From CAYOUV01 sp963790075 (GTDB lineage Bacteria > Chloroflexota > Anaerolineae > Anaerolineales > Villigracilaceae), in the NCBI GenBank assembly GCA_963790075.1, contig CAWBNG010000004.1, positions 496,001-560,000 on the forward strand: 64,000 nucleotides of DNA, given 5' to 3'. Below, in pieces: positions 52,362 to 60,606 of the stretch. The stretch's first letter is position 1. Each line of letters opens with the position of its first letter. The position numbers were made by a program, and so were the translations under genes. The notes beneath the pieces are model-generated. The model was not told the origin of the DNA. It saw only the letters and a list, made by a program, of their open reading frames with translations, and did not search any database.

Positions 52362-53103
52362 GTGCGCCAAGCGAAGCTTGGCGTTTCTTGTAGGGTGAAA
52401 GTCTCTGCTGAACAAGGCCTAACCAGCCATTCCTACCGAGTGTTGCAGTTGTAAAGGAGGCGAAAGCCGAACGATACAAGTGAAGCGTACACAGGGAACC
52501 ACATAGGCCACAAGGATGGCCGTACTTCCTGAAGACTTGATACAGCCCCGTTATTTGCGTCGGTGGCGAAAGTCACCCAAAGCAGATGGCAATGACTTCA
52601 ACGGTTCAGAAGCCAATACAAAGAGAGCGATTTGGTGAGCTCTTGGAGGGTCTGCCGGGGTCCATAAAGAGCGTGGCATGTGTGGAGAGAAACGTCAAGA
52701 ACTTGGGAGACCCGAATGGCTCCTGCGCCAATTGTGCATTGGTTCTGTCCACCACAATGGTGACAGGTAGGCATATCCGAAACGACAAGTAGGGTCGCCG
52801 ATGGCCTTCGGGGGTCGGATCAGCTCATAGTACTCTGAGACGGGAAAGCCGTTCACACGGGGAAGGAGCTGACAGGGATACGCAACCCGCAAAGGAAACA
52901 CAAATCGGACATGCAGGGCCGAATACCTTGTGCCAACCTCACTGCGGGAAACAAGCAATTGGTAGTCAAATAGGCTATCATACGGAAGCGAGTATCTCTG
53001 CCTGCGCCAGTACCGCAGGTACAGGTGAAGAGCCCGGTGCGGTAGTTCCGCACGCCGGGATCTGTGCGGGGGGAGGGTGGGTAACTGCCCTCCCTACCGC
53101 GAC
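52362..53103 (+). mobile_element. ORF-less group II intron inserted in an attC-like site
   Basis: The 742-base element starts GTGCGCC (GUGYG-type 5' end) and ends CTACCGCGAC (AY-type 3' end). Domain V at 53030-53062 has the AGC triad, GCGG-TAGTT-CCGC tip and CCGGGATC closing arm; domain VI follows with GGGAGGG / CCCTCCC and a bulged A in GGTAACT. The longest internal ORF (68 codons from 52586) is not a reverse transcriptase. Splicing would give CCGTTG joined to GGCAGAT, recreating an attC R' core. It would need a maturase supplied in trans. Confidence 0.85.
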
Positions 53104-53139
53104 GGCAGATAGCGTAAGTTTATTATTACTGACGCAGAA

Positions 53140-53705
53140 ATGAAAACAATACAAAACCGATTGTCAGTGTTCGTAAAATCCTTTGGTTTCTTATCTCCAA
53201 CATTGTTGGTTGCGTCCTTTGTATTGTTTTATTTTGTCCTTAATGTTTTCCGTGGGATTATCTTTGGGCTTCAAGATGCGCCTATTTGGCTGTTGTTTCC
53301 ATTCAGGGGTATTAATTTTCGAGATATTTTCGAAACGCCCACAATCTATTATCCTCAATAGCATGCGTTTCTTCGTTAGTAGGTGCTCTTTGGACAGGAT
53401 TTGTAATTCCCAAGTTTCCACGATTGATCTGGCTTCAGATTCTCGTCATCCCTTGGATTGCAATTATCATAACTGGAGGTGTATGGGGATTGATCTGGTC
53501 TATAAATCAATGGCCAGCCAATAATTTTGAAAACTATGAAGTATTGATGTTGTATCGCAGAACCGATATAGAAAATGGTTTATTTAATAGTTGGTTATCT
53601 GCGGCACAGTCATATCCATTAAATATTCTTAGTTATGGCGTTTTTTGCGGTTTATTATTGCTAAACAAGAAATTCTTCTTGCGAGACGATGAGAGCAAAA
53701 TATAA
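53140..53705 (+). pseudogene. Hypothetical membrane protein, frameshifted
   Basis: The first frame (MKTIQNRLSVFVKSFGFLSP, four-helix-type hydrophobic segments) stops at 53361 after TIYYPQ; the second runs from about 53353 (SIACVSSLVGALWTG) to 53705 (RDDESKI). Length 566 = 3n+2, so one base is missing or two are extra. The combined protein would have ~188 residues and four hydrophobic helices (SPTLLVASFVLFYFVLNVF; IWLQILVIPWIAIIITGGVW). No family known. Follows the interrupted attC-like site. Confidence 0.5.
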
Positions 53706-53764
53706 TTGCTTCAGCAACAAAAAATGCCCAACACAGCGTGTACTCCGTCCTCACTACGCTCCGT

Positions 53765-53937
53765 TTCTTATATAAGAATTCCTGATTTTCTTACTAAGAA
53801 TTCATCAAATTCTAGGTAGGAATTAAGTCATTTCTGACTAAGAAGTACTTGAATTCCAGGTAAGAAACGACTTGTTTCTTACTAAGAAATTCTCAAATGT
53901 TAGATAAAGATTTTCTTTGTTCTTATATAAGAACTGC
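53765..53937. repeat. 44-bp tandem repeat, three full and two partial units
   Basis: Full units begin at 53788, 53832 and 53876, each starting TTCTKACTAAGAA, which is itself a near-palindrome; partial units at 53765 and 53920 carry TTCTTATATAAGAA. Units diverge by roughly a third, so the array is old or under loose constraint. Confidence 0.75.
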
Positions 53938-53969
53938 TTGGTGGCTTGCTCCTCACCCCGATTACCCCG

Positions 53970-54015
53970 CGAAAACCGGTGCGATTTTCCCGATTTCATG
54001 CAATAATATCAAGGA
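53970..54015 (+). repeat. Cassette-boundary box, copy 1
   Basis: GTGCGATTTTCCCGATTTCA then TGCAATAATATCAAGGA. Shared with 56102-56145 and 59883-59930, always in plus orientation just before a cassette gene. May be a promoter (TAATAT-like -10). Confidence 0.55.
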
Positions 54016-54078
54016 AGGTTGCCAATCCGCCCCGCCGCTGAGCCAAATCGTTGGGCGGATTTATTGTGAGGGAATGTG

Positions 54079-54591
54079 ATGAAAACAAGTGACAAGCTCA
54101 TATACGAAGAAAAAGTTACTTCGAAACGGACAGAAGCGTTATTCCTGGCGCTGATGGCCATCTTCTCCCTGTTATGCATATGGCGAGTGAGCGCTGTCAG
54201 CATGGATATTCTTGCGGTTGTTTTCTTCGGTCTTTCCGTCTTGTTCCTCTTCTACTCGGTGAACTTTAAAACGCTCATGATCCGTCTCACAAATGAGTCT
54301 CTGCAGCTCACCTTTGGTATCTTCACATGGACAGTACTCCCGGATAACATTGAAACATGCCAGCTCGATGATAATTTGCCCGCGCTGATGGAATATGGCG
54401 GGGCAGGAATACACTTCATGTTAATTCGTAAGAGATACCGCGCCTCGTTCAATTTCCTGGAGCATTCCAGGGTAGTAATCGGATTGAAGAGAAAGGTGGG
54501 ACTGGTGAGAGATATTTCTTTTACAACGTGCCAACCGGATGAGCTTATACAGCTAATTCAAGGAGCAATATCTGCAAGGAAAGCCGCCTAA
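54079..54591 (+). CDS. Hypothetical membrane protein with PH-like domain
   Basis: A 170-residue protein: a short basic N-terminus, two hydrophobic helices (EALFLALMAIFSLLCIWRVS; MDILAVVFFGLSVLFLFYSV) and a soluble beta-rich tail (LTFGIFTWTVLPDNIETCQL; GIHFMLIRKRYRASFNF) resembling bacterial PH-domain proteins. Function unknown. ATG 54079 (or GTG 54076). Its stop codon is inside the GCCTAAC core of the next attC-like site, exactly as in integron cassettes. Confidence 0.6.
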   Translation: MKTSDKLIYEEKVTSKRTEALFLALMAIFSLLCIWRVSAVSMDILAVVFFGLSVLFLFYSVNFKTLMIRLTNESLQLTFGIFTWTVLPDNIETCQLDDNLPALMEYGGAGIHFMLIRKRYRASFNFLEHSRVVIGLKRKVGLVRDISFTTCQPDELIQLIQGAISARKAA

Positions 54592-54690
54592 CACAGCCCG
54601 CGCACCGTACGCGCCCTGCTCGTCGCCCCTTCCGCGATGCTCTCCACCCTACGGGTAAAGGCGGGATGGATGTCCCAAACCCATAGGCTG
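54586..54690 (+). repeat. attC-like site
   Basis: GCCTAACACAGCCCGCGCACCGT begins at the preceding stop codon; hairpin CCTACGGGTAAAGG; the right core is degenerate (CAAACCCATAGGC). Confidence 0.55.
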
Positions 54691-54866
54691 TTGCACTGAC
54701 CTGATCTTCCGCTTGAAAAAAGAACCGTATTCACGAATCCAAACCTGTCCGTGCCGGATATGATAAACTCATGTCCTGTTTCGAAGAGCACCGTTCAGCG
54801 GGTAGATCTTCTCGCAACGCTGGCACCCTTGATCGAAACCAACCCAATCCTATCTTGAGGTACCGA

Positions 54867-55997
54867 ATGTTGAAAAAACTTATCTTTATGGTAGCCGCTC
54901 TGATCTTGATGCTGGCTTGCTCGCTGCAAGGCGCGATCACTCCTACGGTCTCGCCCGCAGCCACCGCCACTCCTTTGGTGATCATCCCGCCTCCTATCGC
55001 GACCCTGATCGACACGCCCATCCCGGCCTCGCCAACCCCGGTCCCGGCCCAGATCGGTATCGATACGGTCGCCAGACTCTCGATTTCCTTGGTCTTTGGC
55101 CAGGGTGAAGTTCTGCGCAGTCTGGCCTTTTCGCCGGATAGTACCGTCCTGGCCTCGGCCGGCGGCAACACCGAGGACTTTGCCATTCGTTTATGGGATG
55201 TGGGAAGCGGGTACCTCTTGCGCACACTGGATGGACACAGCGGCATCGTCTGGGCGGTGGCCTTCTCGCCCGATGGCCAGATGCTGGCCTCGGTCTCCAA
55301 AGATGGGATGGCCAAGATTTGGGACTGGCGCAGCGGGTCCGTGCTGGAGACGCTCAACTTTCCCGGCGAGGCCACCAGTGTCACCTTCTCGCCCGATGGT
55401 CAGACCTTGGCCGTCGGAGGGACGGACGTCTGGCCGAATGCCGCGATCTGGACCTTCTCTGTCCCAGCCTGGCAGCCCCAACTGAAGCTGGCCGAGTTCT
55501 GGAATATCCCCGCCCTGGTCTACTCGCCCGATGGGCAGTATCTCGTAGGCGGAGGCACTTCCCGCAATGTGCATGTCTGGCGCACTAGTGATGGCAACGA
55601 CCTGTTCACCCTGGCCCATGCCGGGCAGGTTTCGAGCCTGGCAATGTCCGCGGATGGGGCTACCGTCGCCTCGGGACTGTGCCAGGCCTCCGGACAAAAC
55701 AACATTTGCACGCAAGGCGCGGTCTGGTTTTGGGATATGCAGACAGGTAAATTGATTCGTAAGCTGAGTGTCTCGACCGATTGGGTCGAGCAGGTGGCTT
55801 ATTCGGTCGACGGGTCGTTATTGATCGCGGGTTCGCGGGATGGAAACCTGCATTTCTATACCACCTCGGACTTCAACCAAATTTTCGTCGCTACTTCCCC
55901 GGGCGGCGGTGGGATTTTCGCGGTATCTCCGGATGGCAGGCTGCTTGCTAGCGCCGCAAACAACGGCCTGATCGACCTTTGGCAGGTCGGACCCTAG
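54867..55997 (+). CDS. WD40-repeat lipoprotein
   Basis: A 376-residue secreted lipoprotein. The signal (KKLIFMVAALILMLAC) is followed by a Thr/Pro-rich linker and about seven WD40 repeats, each with blade cores such as VLRSLAFSPDSTVLASAGG, VWAVAFSPDGQMLASVSKDG and SLAMSADGATVASG, ending in IRLWDVGSG- or AKIWDWRSG-type strands. It should form a beta-propeller used for protein binding at the cell surface. ATG 54867 follows TGAGGTACCGA. GC-rich, unlike its AT-rich neighbours, so it is probably an ordinary chromosomal gene within the accessory region. Confidence 0.85.
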   Translation: MLKKLIFMVAALILMLACSLQGAITPTVSPAATATPLVIIPPPIATLIDTPIPASPTPVPAQIGIDTVARLSISLVFGQGEVLRSLAFSPDSTVLASAGGNTEDFAIRLWDVGSGYLLRTLDGHSGIVWAVAFSPDGQMLASVSKDGMAKIWDWRSGSVLETLNFPGEATSVTFSPDGQTLAVGGTDVWPNAAIWTFSVPAWQPQLKLAEFWNIPALVYSPDGQYLVGGGTSRNVHVWRTSDGNDLFTLAHAGQVSSLAMSADGATVASGLCQASGQNNICTQGAVWFWDMQTGKLIRKLSVSTDWVEQVAYSVDGSLLIAGSRDGNLHFYTTSDFNQIFVATSPGGGGIFAVSPDGRLLASAANNGLIDLWQVGP

Positions 55998-56101
55998 TCG
56001 GGCAGCGCGGCAGGGTGCTGGTCTATCAGGCCAGTCACCTGGCCATGCGCGGGTACTATTTGCAGATGCTGGTGATCGTGGCCGAGCAGGAGTCGGCTGA
56101 A

Positions 56102-56145
56102 CAAAAAAGCTGGTGCGGTTTTCCAATTTTCGTGCCATAATAATC
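56102..56145 (+). repeat. Cassette-boundary box, copy 2
   Basis: GGTGCGGTTTTCCAATTTTC then GTGCCATAATAATC, the most diverged of three copies; lies just before the attC-like site at 56158. Confidence 0.5.
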
Positions 56146-56157
56146 TATGTGTCTGGC

Positions 56158-56250
56158 TATGCCAACGCTCCGGTATCCCTGAGCACTCTGGGTAAAGGCA
56201 GGGAGGATTTCCCTAAAGGGACGATCTTGCAGACCCAAACCGTTGGGCGT
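56158..56250 (+). repeat. attC-like site
   Basis: About 90 bp: starts ATGCCAACGCTCCGG, contains GGGTAAAGGCAGGGAGG, ends CCCAAACCGTTGGGC. Confidence 0.6.
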
Positions 56251-56359
56251 CCAAGCTGACGCCCACGCTGTTTTTTGCATAGCTTCCGTCTCAATTTTTG
56301 AGATGGTTTGGACAACGCTGGAGTGAATTGTTGATTTCTGAGTGAGGAGCTGTCAAAGA

Positions 56360-57379
56360 ATGGAACATGCCGTCATGTGTCCTCAATGCAATGCTCCGCT
56401 TGCGCCGCACCGCTTCGCGCGTTCCGTTGTCTGTTCCTATTGCGGGGCGACGGTTCAACTGGATGAAACCTCCGTTTCGGCAGCAGAATTTCACCAGGCC
56501 TTTCGCGTATGGAACGCCCCGGAGTCTTATCAGATTTCCTCCTGGATCTCGATCGGCCAAAGCCACTGGGCCCTGGGGGACCGCTTTGCACAGGGCGAAA
56601 TCTCGGATGTGTATCGCGGACAGCGCGCCCGCTGGCCGACCGAACTTGCGATCGTGAAACTGCTGCGAGAAGGTCAGGATGCGGCCCTGTTTGACAATGA
56701 ATGGGAAGCCCTGCAGGAACTTCAAGGCAGTCAGGCACCCGGTGCAGACACATTCACGCGCCTGATTCCGCAACCGATCCTCCACGGCGATATCAGCGCC
56801 GGATCACACGCCGGTCAGCGGGTTAGTATTTTTCGTTGGGCGAGCGGTTTTCAGCACACTTTTGAAGAAGTCATCCAGGCTTACCCACAGGGGATTCCCC
56901 CGCGCGCCTCGATCTGGATCTGGCGGCGCATCCTGGAACTGCTCTCATTCATACACGCTTCGGGCATGGCCCATGGTGGACTTGTGCCGTCCAATCTGCT
57001 TGTCCAGGAGAATGAACACGGTGTGCGGCTGGTGGGATACAGCTCGGCCGGCCATTTTGGCGAAAAGCTGCGGACTGTCTCGCAGCGCTTCGAATCTTTC
57101 TACCCGCAGCCGAAACGCTCCCAATTGACCTTGACCGCGCAACTCGACCTGACGATGAGTGCGCGCTGCATTGTTGCCCTGCTCGGCGGGGATCCTGAGA
57201 CCGGGTCTTTGCCTGAAACAGTGCCAGCTCGCCTGGCTGAGACTGTCCAACGAATTGCCCTGGCTGACCCCGCGAGTTCAACGGGAGCAGATGCCTGGAC
57301 CATTCGCGAAGAACTCGGTCAGATTGCCGATGAAGTCTTCGGCGCTCCCCAGTTTATCCCCATCGTCATGTCGTCTTGA
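56360..57379 (+). CDS. Zinc-ribbon pseudokinase
   Basis: A 339-residue protein. The N-terminus is a zinc ribbon, MCPQCNAPLAPH and VCSYCGATVQ. Residues ~70-290 have a protein-kinase-like fold: a degenerate glycine loop (FAQGEISDVYRG) and VAL/AIVKLLREG with a possible Lys. At the catalytic loop AHGGLVPSNLLV replaces HRDxxxxN and VGYSS replaces DFG, so both catalytic Asp residues are missing. It is likely a scaffold or allosteric pseudokinase. ATG 56360 (GTG 56342 possible). First gene of a three-gene unit with a vWA protein and a PurA paralogue. Confidence 0.75.
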   Translation: MEHAVMCPQCNAPLAPHRFARSVVCSYCGATVQLDETSVSAAEFHQAFRVWNAPESYQISSWISIGQSHWALGDRFAQGEISDVYRGQRARWPTELAIVKLLREGQDAALFDNEWEALQELQGSQAPGADTFTRLIPQPILHGDISAGSHAGQRVSIFRWASGFQHTFEEVIQAYPQGIPPRASIWIWRRILELLSFIHASGMAHGGLVPSNLLVQENEHGVRLVGYSSAGHFGEKLRTVSQRFESFYPQPKRSQLTLTAQLDLTMSARCIVALLGGDPETGSLPETVPARLAETVQRIALADPASSTGADAWTIREELGQIADEVFGAPQFIPIVMSS

Positions 57380-57419
57380 ACCCTGGTTGACCCACCACAT
57401 ATAAAAAGGAGATTTCGAA

Positions 57420-58355
57420 ATGGGAAATGGAAACTACAGCCACGCCGCTCACGAGGCGCTCCTGCGCGGCCGCGAAAATATTCCTATGCAACAGGTCTTC
57501 AAGCAGGTCAAATGCCATCCACTCATGGACCCGAAAGGCGTTCGATTGCGGGAGAGTCGCGATGGTGCCGATCACCCCGAGTCGCTGGGAATTGTTTTTG
57601 CCCTGGATGTCACCGGTTCGATGGGGGAGATCCCGCGCCTCATGGCCACGAAGCAGCTCCCCATATTCATGAAAACCCTGTTGGATTGTCAAATCCCAGA
57701 CCCGCAGCTGCTCTTTATGGCAATTGGGGATGCTATCAGCGATAATGCGCCACTTCAGGTAGGCCAGTATGAATCGACCGCCGAATTGATGGATCAATGG
57801 TTGACCTGGACCTATCTGGAAGGCGGCGGCGGGGGGACCGGCGAGGAATCTTATGAACTGGGTTTGTACTTCCTCGCCATGCATACCGAGATGGATTGCA
57901 TGGTAAAGCGAAAAAAACGCGGCTATCTTTTTATGACGGGTGACGAGGTGCCTTATCCCAGCCTCTCGAAGCACGTGGTGGAGGCAGTCATCGGGGACAA
58001 ATTGGACGAAGATCTCACCTGCGAAGAGATTGTCGCTGAAGTGCAGAAATCTTTCATCCCGTTTTTCATTATTCCTGACCGCGCCCGGGCGAAACGCTGC
58101 GAGCGGCGCTGGCGGGATCTTTTCGGGGATCACGTGCTTTGTCTTGAAGCACCGATGGATGTCTGCTTTGTTGCCGCCGGAGCCATCCTGCTCAGTGAAA
58201 AGCGGGTCTCCAACATCAAGGAGCTCACGGCGCTCTTAAGCAAGGCCGGCATGCCTGCCTCCCGCCAGAGCCATGTGGTTCAATCACTGACTCCGTTTGC
58301 CGAGCTATTTTTTAATGTGAAACAGAAATCTGGCTGGTTGTCGCGTTTCTTCTAA
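57420..58355 (+). CDS. vWA-domain protein
   Basis: A 311-residue protein with a von Willebrand factor A fold. The MIDAS motif is FALDVTGSMG (DxTGS), near residue 64. GGGGGTGEESYELGLYFLAMHT and YLFMTGDEVPYPS are further family features, the last giving another metal-side Asp. ATG 57420 follows AAAAGGAGA. Such vWA proteins often partner with kinase-like and nucleotide enzymes. It lies 41 bases after the pseudokinase gene. Confidence 0.8.
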   Translation: MGNGNYSHAAHEALLRGRENIPMQQVFKQVKCHPLMDPKGVRLRESRDGADHPESLGIVFALDVTGSMGEIPRLMATKQLPIFMKTLLDCQIPDPQLLFMAIGDAISDNAPLQVGQYESTAELMDQWLTWTYLEGGGGGTGEESYELGLYFLAMHTEMDCMVKRKKRGYLFMTGDEVPYPSLSKHVVEAVIGDKLDEDLTCEEIVAEVQKSFIPFFIIPDRARAKRCERRWRDLFGDHVLCLEAPMDVCFVAAGAILLSEKRVSNIKELTALLSKAGMPASRQSHVVQSLTPFAELFFNVKQKSGWLSRFF

Positions 58356-58447
58356 CGATTCCCATACCCTGTAGTCGTGCGACCCTCCCGGCTAATATCG
58401 GACGGAATAACGCCAGGGCTGGCCAGGGTGTTTGGAGTATCCTTTCC

Positions 58448-59812
58448 TTGCGCGCATATATCATCGTTGATCTTGGCTTCGGGGACGCCGGAAAAGGCCT
58501 GCTGACCGACTTCCTTGTCCGTCATGTTGAAGCCGGCCTTGTTGTGCGCTATAACGGCGGCGCGCAGGCCGGTCACAACGTTGTAACCCCCGATGGGCGT
58601 CAGCATACATTTTCACAGTTTGGTTCCGGGACGTTCATCCCGGGCGTCAAGACGTACCTTTCGCAACATGTTGTGATTCACCCCACGGCGCTGCTGGTAG
58701 AGGGGGATATCCTGGAGGGGAAGGGTGTCCGCGACCCCTTTTCCCGGCTGCGTCTGAGCGATCAGGCGCTTGTGATTACACCTTTCCACCAGGCCGCCAA
58801 CCGTATTCGCGAAATAGTGCGTGGCGCGAGTCGACATGGGAGTTGTGGCGTGGGAGTGGGGGAAGCAGTTGAGGATGCCAGGTTGCATGCCGAAACCCGT
58901 ATCCTGGCAGGAGAACTGAACAATCCGACCTTGCTCCGGCGGAAACTGCGGGCCATCCGTGAGCAGAAACGCGAACAGATCGCCGCACTTTGCCAGGATA
59001 ATTCCCTCGATTCTGCTGTTGCCCGGGAATTTGGGGTTTTTGAGGGGCAGGATGTGATCGATACCTGGATCGCCTCCATTGCCCGGATTGGCGAGCTTGG
59101 CCTGGTGGTGCCCGACTCGGTCTTGGAGCGCTGGTTGCACGAAACGGAGAATGTGATCTTTGAGGGTGCCCAAGGGGTCCTGCTGGATGCCGATGCAGGT
59201 TTTCATCCCTTTACAACCTGGTCGCGTTGCACCGCGGCAAATGCTCTCGATCTCATCCAGCAGATAGTGCCGGATGCACGCGTGTTTCGAATTGGCGTCA
59301 TGCGGTCTTACGCGGTCCGTCATGGGCCAGGCCCGCTGCCAACCGAAACTGATGCTTTAACCTCTATGATCTCCGAGCACAATAAAAACAGTCCATGGCA
59401 GGGCGCGGTCCGCTATGGATGGTTTGATGCAGTTTTGGCCCGTTATGCACTGGGCGTGACGGGCGCTGTAAATTCTTTGGTAGTGACCCATTTGGATGTG
59501 CTGAAACGATTGAAAACATGGAAATATTGCCCGGGATATAGCGGGCACCAGGGTCTTCGCGACACCTTCAGCGACTCTAAAATATCCGATGGTGTTCTGA
59601 CAAGTTTCCGTCCCCCGCCCTTCCTTTCGCTCGCCCAACGGGAACAGGTCACGCAAGCGCTTACTACAGTTACGTCGGTGCTCGAAACTTGCAGCGCCGA
59701 CGATGAAACGGTAATTCGAAAGATTAAATCGCTAATCGGACAACCGGTTGAAATGGTTTCCCGCGGTCCAAGGGCGGAAAATGTACAAATATTAAATTCT
59801 TTTCCCTCCTGA
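58448..59812 (+). CDS. Divergent adenylosuccinate-synthetase paralogue
   Basis: A 454-residue PurA-fold protein. The P-loop reads VDLGFGDAGKG (catalytic Asp and Lys kept, canonical GDEGKG altered). NGGAQAGHNVV keeps the catalytic His, and YAVRHGPGPLPTE matches the GPFPTE strand. The nucleotide-specificity strand VTHLDVLKRL keeps Asp but has His in place of Lys. The IMP loop of real PurA (TTRRGIGPAY type) is replaced by SRHGSCGVGVGEAVED, and the Asp-binding TGRPRR loop is replaced by KNSPWQGAVRYGW. It probably ligates another amino acid or base. TTG start at 58448; 92 bases after the vWA gene. Confidence 0.8.
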   Translation: MRAYIIVDLGFGDAGKGLLTDFLVRHVEAGLVVRYNGGAQAGHNVVTPDGRQHTFSQFGSGTFIPGVKTYLSQHVVIHPTALLVEGDILEGKGVRDPFSRLRLSDQALVITPFHQAANRIREIVRGASRHGSCGVGVGEAVEDARLHAETRILAGELNNPTLLRRKLRAIREQKREQIAALCQDNSLDSAVAREFGVFEGQDVIDTWIASIARIGELGLVVPDSVLERWLHETENVIFEGAQGVLLDADAGFHPFTTWSRCTAANALDLIQQIVPDARVFRIGVMRSYAVRHGPGPLPTETDALTSMISEHNKNSPWQGAVRYGWFDAVLARYALGVTGAVNSLVVTHLDVLKRLKTWKYCPGYSGHQGLRDTFSDSKISDGVLTSFRPPPFLSLAQREQVTQALTTVTSVLETCSADDETVIRKIKSLIGQPVEMVSRGPRAENVQILNSFPS

Positions 59813-59845
59813 TCTTCTTGCGCGGAGGCTTGATCGGGTTCGGCT

Positions 59846-59875
59846 GCTTAACAAAGTGCGCACATGGATGGGGCT
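59846..59875 (+). repeat. attC-like core
   Basis: GCTTAACAAAGTGCGCACATGG resembles the left part of the other attC-like sites; no right core was found. Confidence 0.4.
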
Positions 59876-59882
59876 AAGGTCT

Positions 59883-59930
59883 GCGAAAAACCAGTGCGAT
59901 TTTCCGGATTTCATGCCATAATATCAAGGA
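59883..59930 (+). repeat. Cassette-boundary box, copy 3
   Basis: CCAGTGCGATTTTCCGGATT then TCATGCCATAATATCAAGGA, closely matching copy 1 at 53970-54015. It stands ahead of the GNAT gene. Confidence 0.55.
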
Positions 59931-60022
59931 GTCATACCAGTACGCTCTTCCGGTACCCTTATCCTCTATCGGGGACCTGCGGCAGGGTAAATCAAAACAT
60001 ATCGAAAGAATTGAATAAAACC

Positions 60023-60448
60023 ATGAATGAAGAATATCCGATTGTCTACGTTGATAAACCCGAAGAATCAGCTTGGGGGATCATTGGACGAGGCATCAGC
60101 GATTACAACGAACAACAAGCTGGCGATCAGAAATTTCAACGCCTGTGCTTCGTGCTTCACGGCTCCGAGGGGGAAATTGTTGGCGGTGTGCTGGGCGAAA
60201 TATACTGGGAGTGGTTTCACCTGGACTTGTTGTGGGTCAAGGACGAGCTTCGCGGTCGCGGGTACGGTCAGCGCCTGTTAATGCGAGCCGAAGATGAAGC
60301 GCAGCGGCGTGGCGCAAAGCAGGTATTCTTGGACACCTTCAGTTTTCAAGCGCCTGACTTCTATAAAAAGTACGGCTATCAGGTTTTCGGCGAACTGCAG
60401 GATTTTCCGCCCGGGCACCAGCGCTACTTCCTAACAAAACAACTTTAG
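60023..60448 (+). CDS. GNAT-family N-acetyltransferase
   Basis: A 141-residue acyltransferase. The acetyl-CoA site is VKDELRGRGYGQRLL (RGRGYG = QxxGxG type), preceded by the GEIYWEWFHLDLLWV strands and followed by AEDEAQRRGAKQVFLDTFSFQ and FYKKYGYQVFGEL. It acetylates an unknown small molecule or protein. ATG 60023; longer in-frame starts run through attC-like DNA and are rejected. Cassette-type gene. Confidence 0.8.
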   Translation: MNEEYPIVYVDKPEESAWGIIGRGISDYNEQQAGDQKFQRLCFVLHGSEGEIVGGVLGEIYWEWFHLDLLWVKDELRGRGYGQRLLMRAEDEAQRRGAKQVFLDTFSFQAPDFYKKYGYQVFGELQDFPPGHQRYFLTKQL

Positions 60449-60492
60449 AAAAAGTGTGGCGTTAAGAAAACTGCTCGTGTAAAACGAATAAC

Positions 60493-60520
60493 GGGCTAAC
60501 AAAACGTTGACACCATCCTG
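60493..60520 (+). repeat. attC-like core after the GNAT gene
   Basis: GGGCTAACAAAACGTTGACACC; left core only. Confidence 0.35.
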
Positions 60521-60606
60521 ATTGCGCGCGGGAGCGGTGCACACGGTCTCAAGGCTTTGACGATTCCCACAGTGTTTTGAGTGTCCCCTGATTTTTGGAG
60601 GCTAAC

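Larger units (their letters stand above)
53726..54056 (+). repeat. attC-like boundary containing a minisatellite
   Basis: GCCCAACACAGCGTG at 53726 and GTTGGGCGG at 54050 fit R'' and R' cores, 330 bp apart. Between them lie the 44-bp tandem repeats (53765-53937) and a copy of a box shared by three cassette boundaries (53970-54015). Confidence 0.5.

Noticed and set aside
52586..52792. 68-codon ORF inside the group II intron as the intron-encoded protein
   Set aside because: No reverse transcriptase or maturase motif; too short.
53765..53937. CRISPR array
   Set aside because: Units diverge, no constant repeat with unique spacers and no cas genes; better described as a minisatellite.
56006..56340. 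A gene between the WD40 and pseudokinase genes
   Set aside because: Only short frames without ribosome sites; the stretch holds a boundary box and attC-like site.
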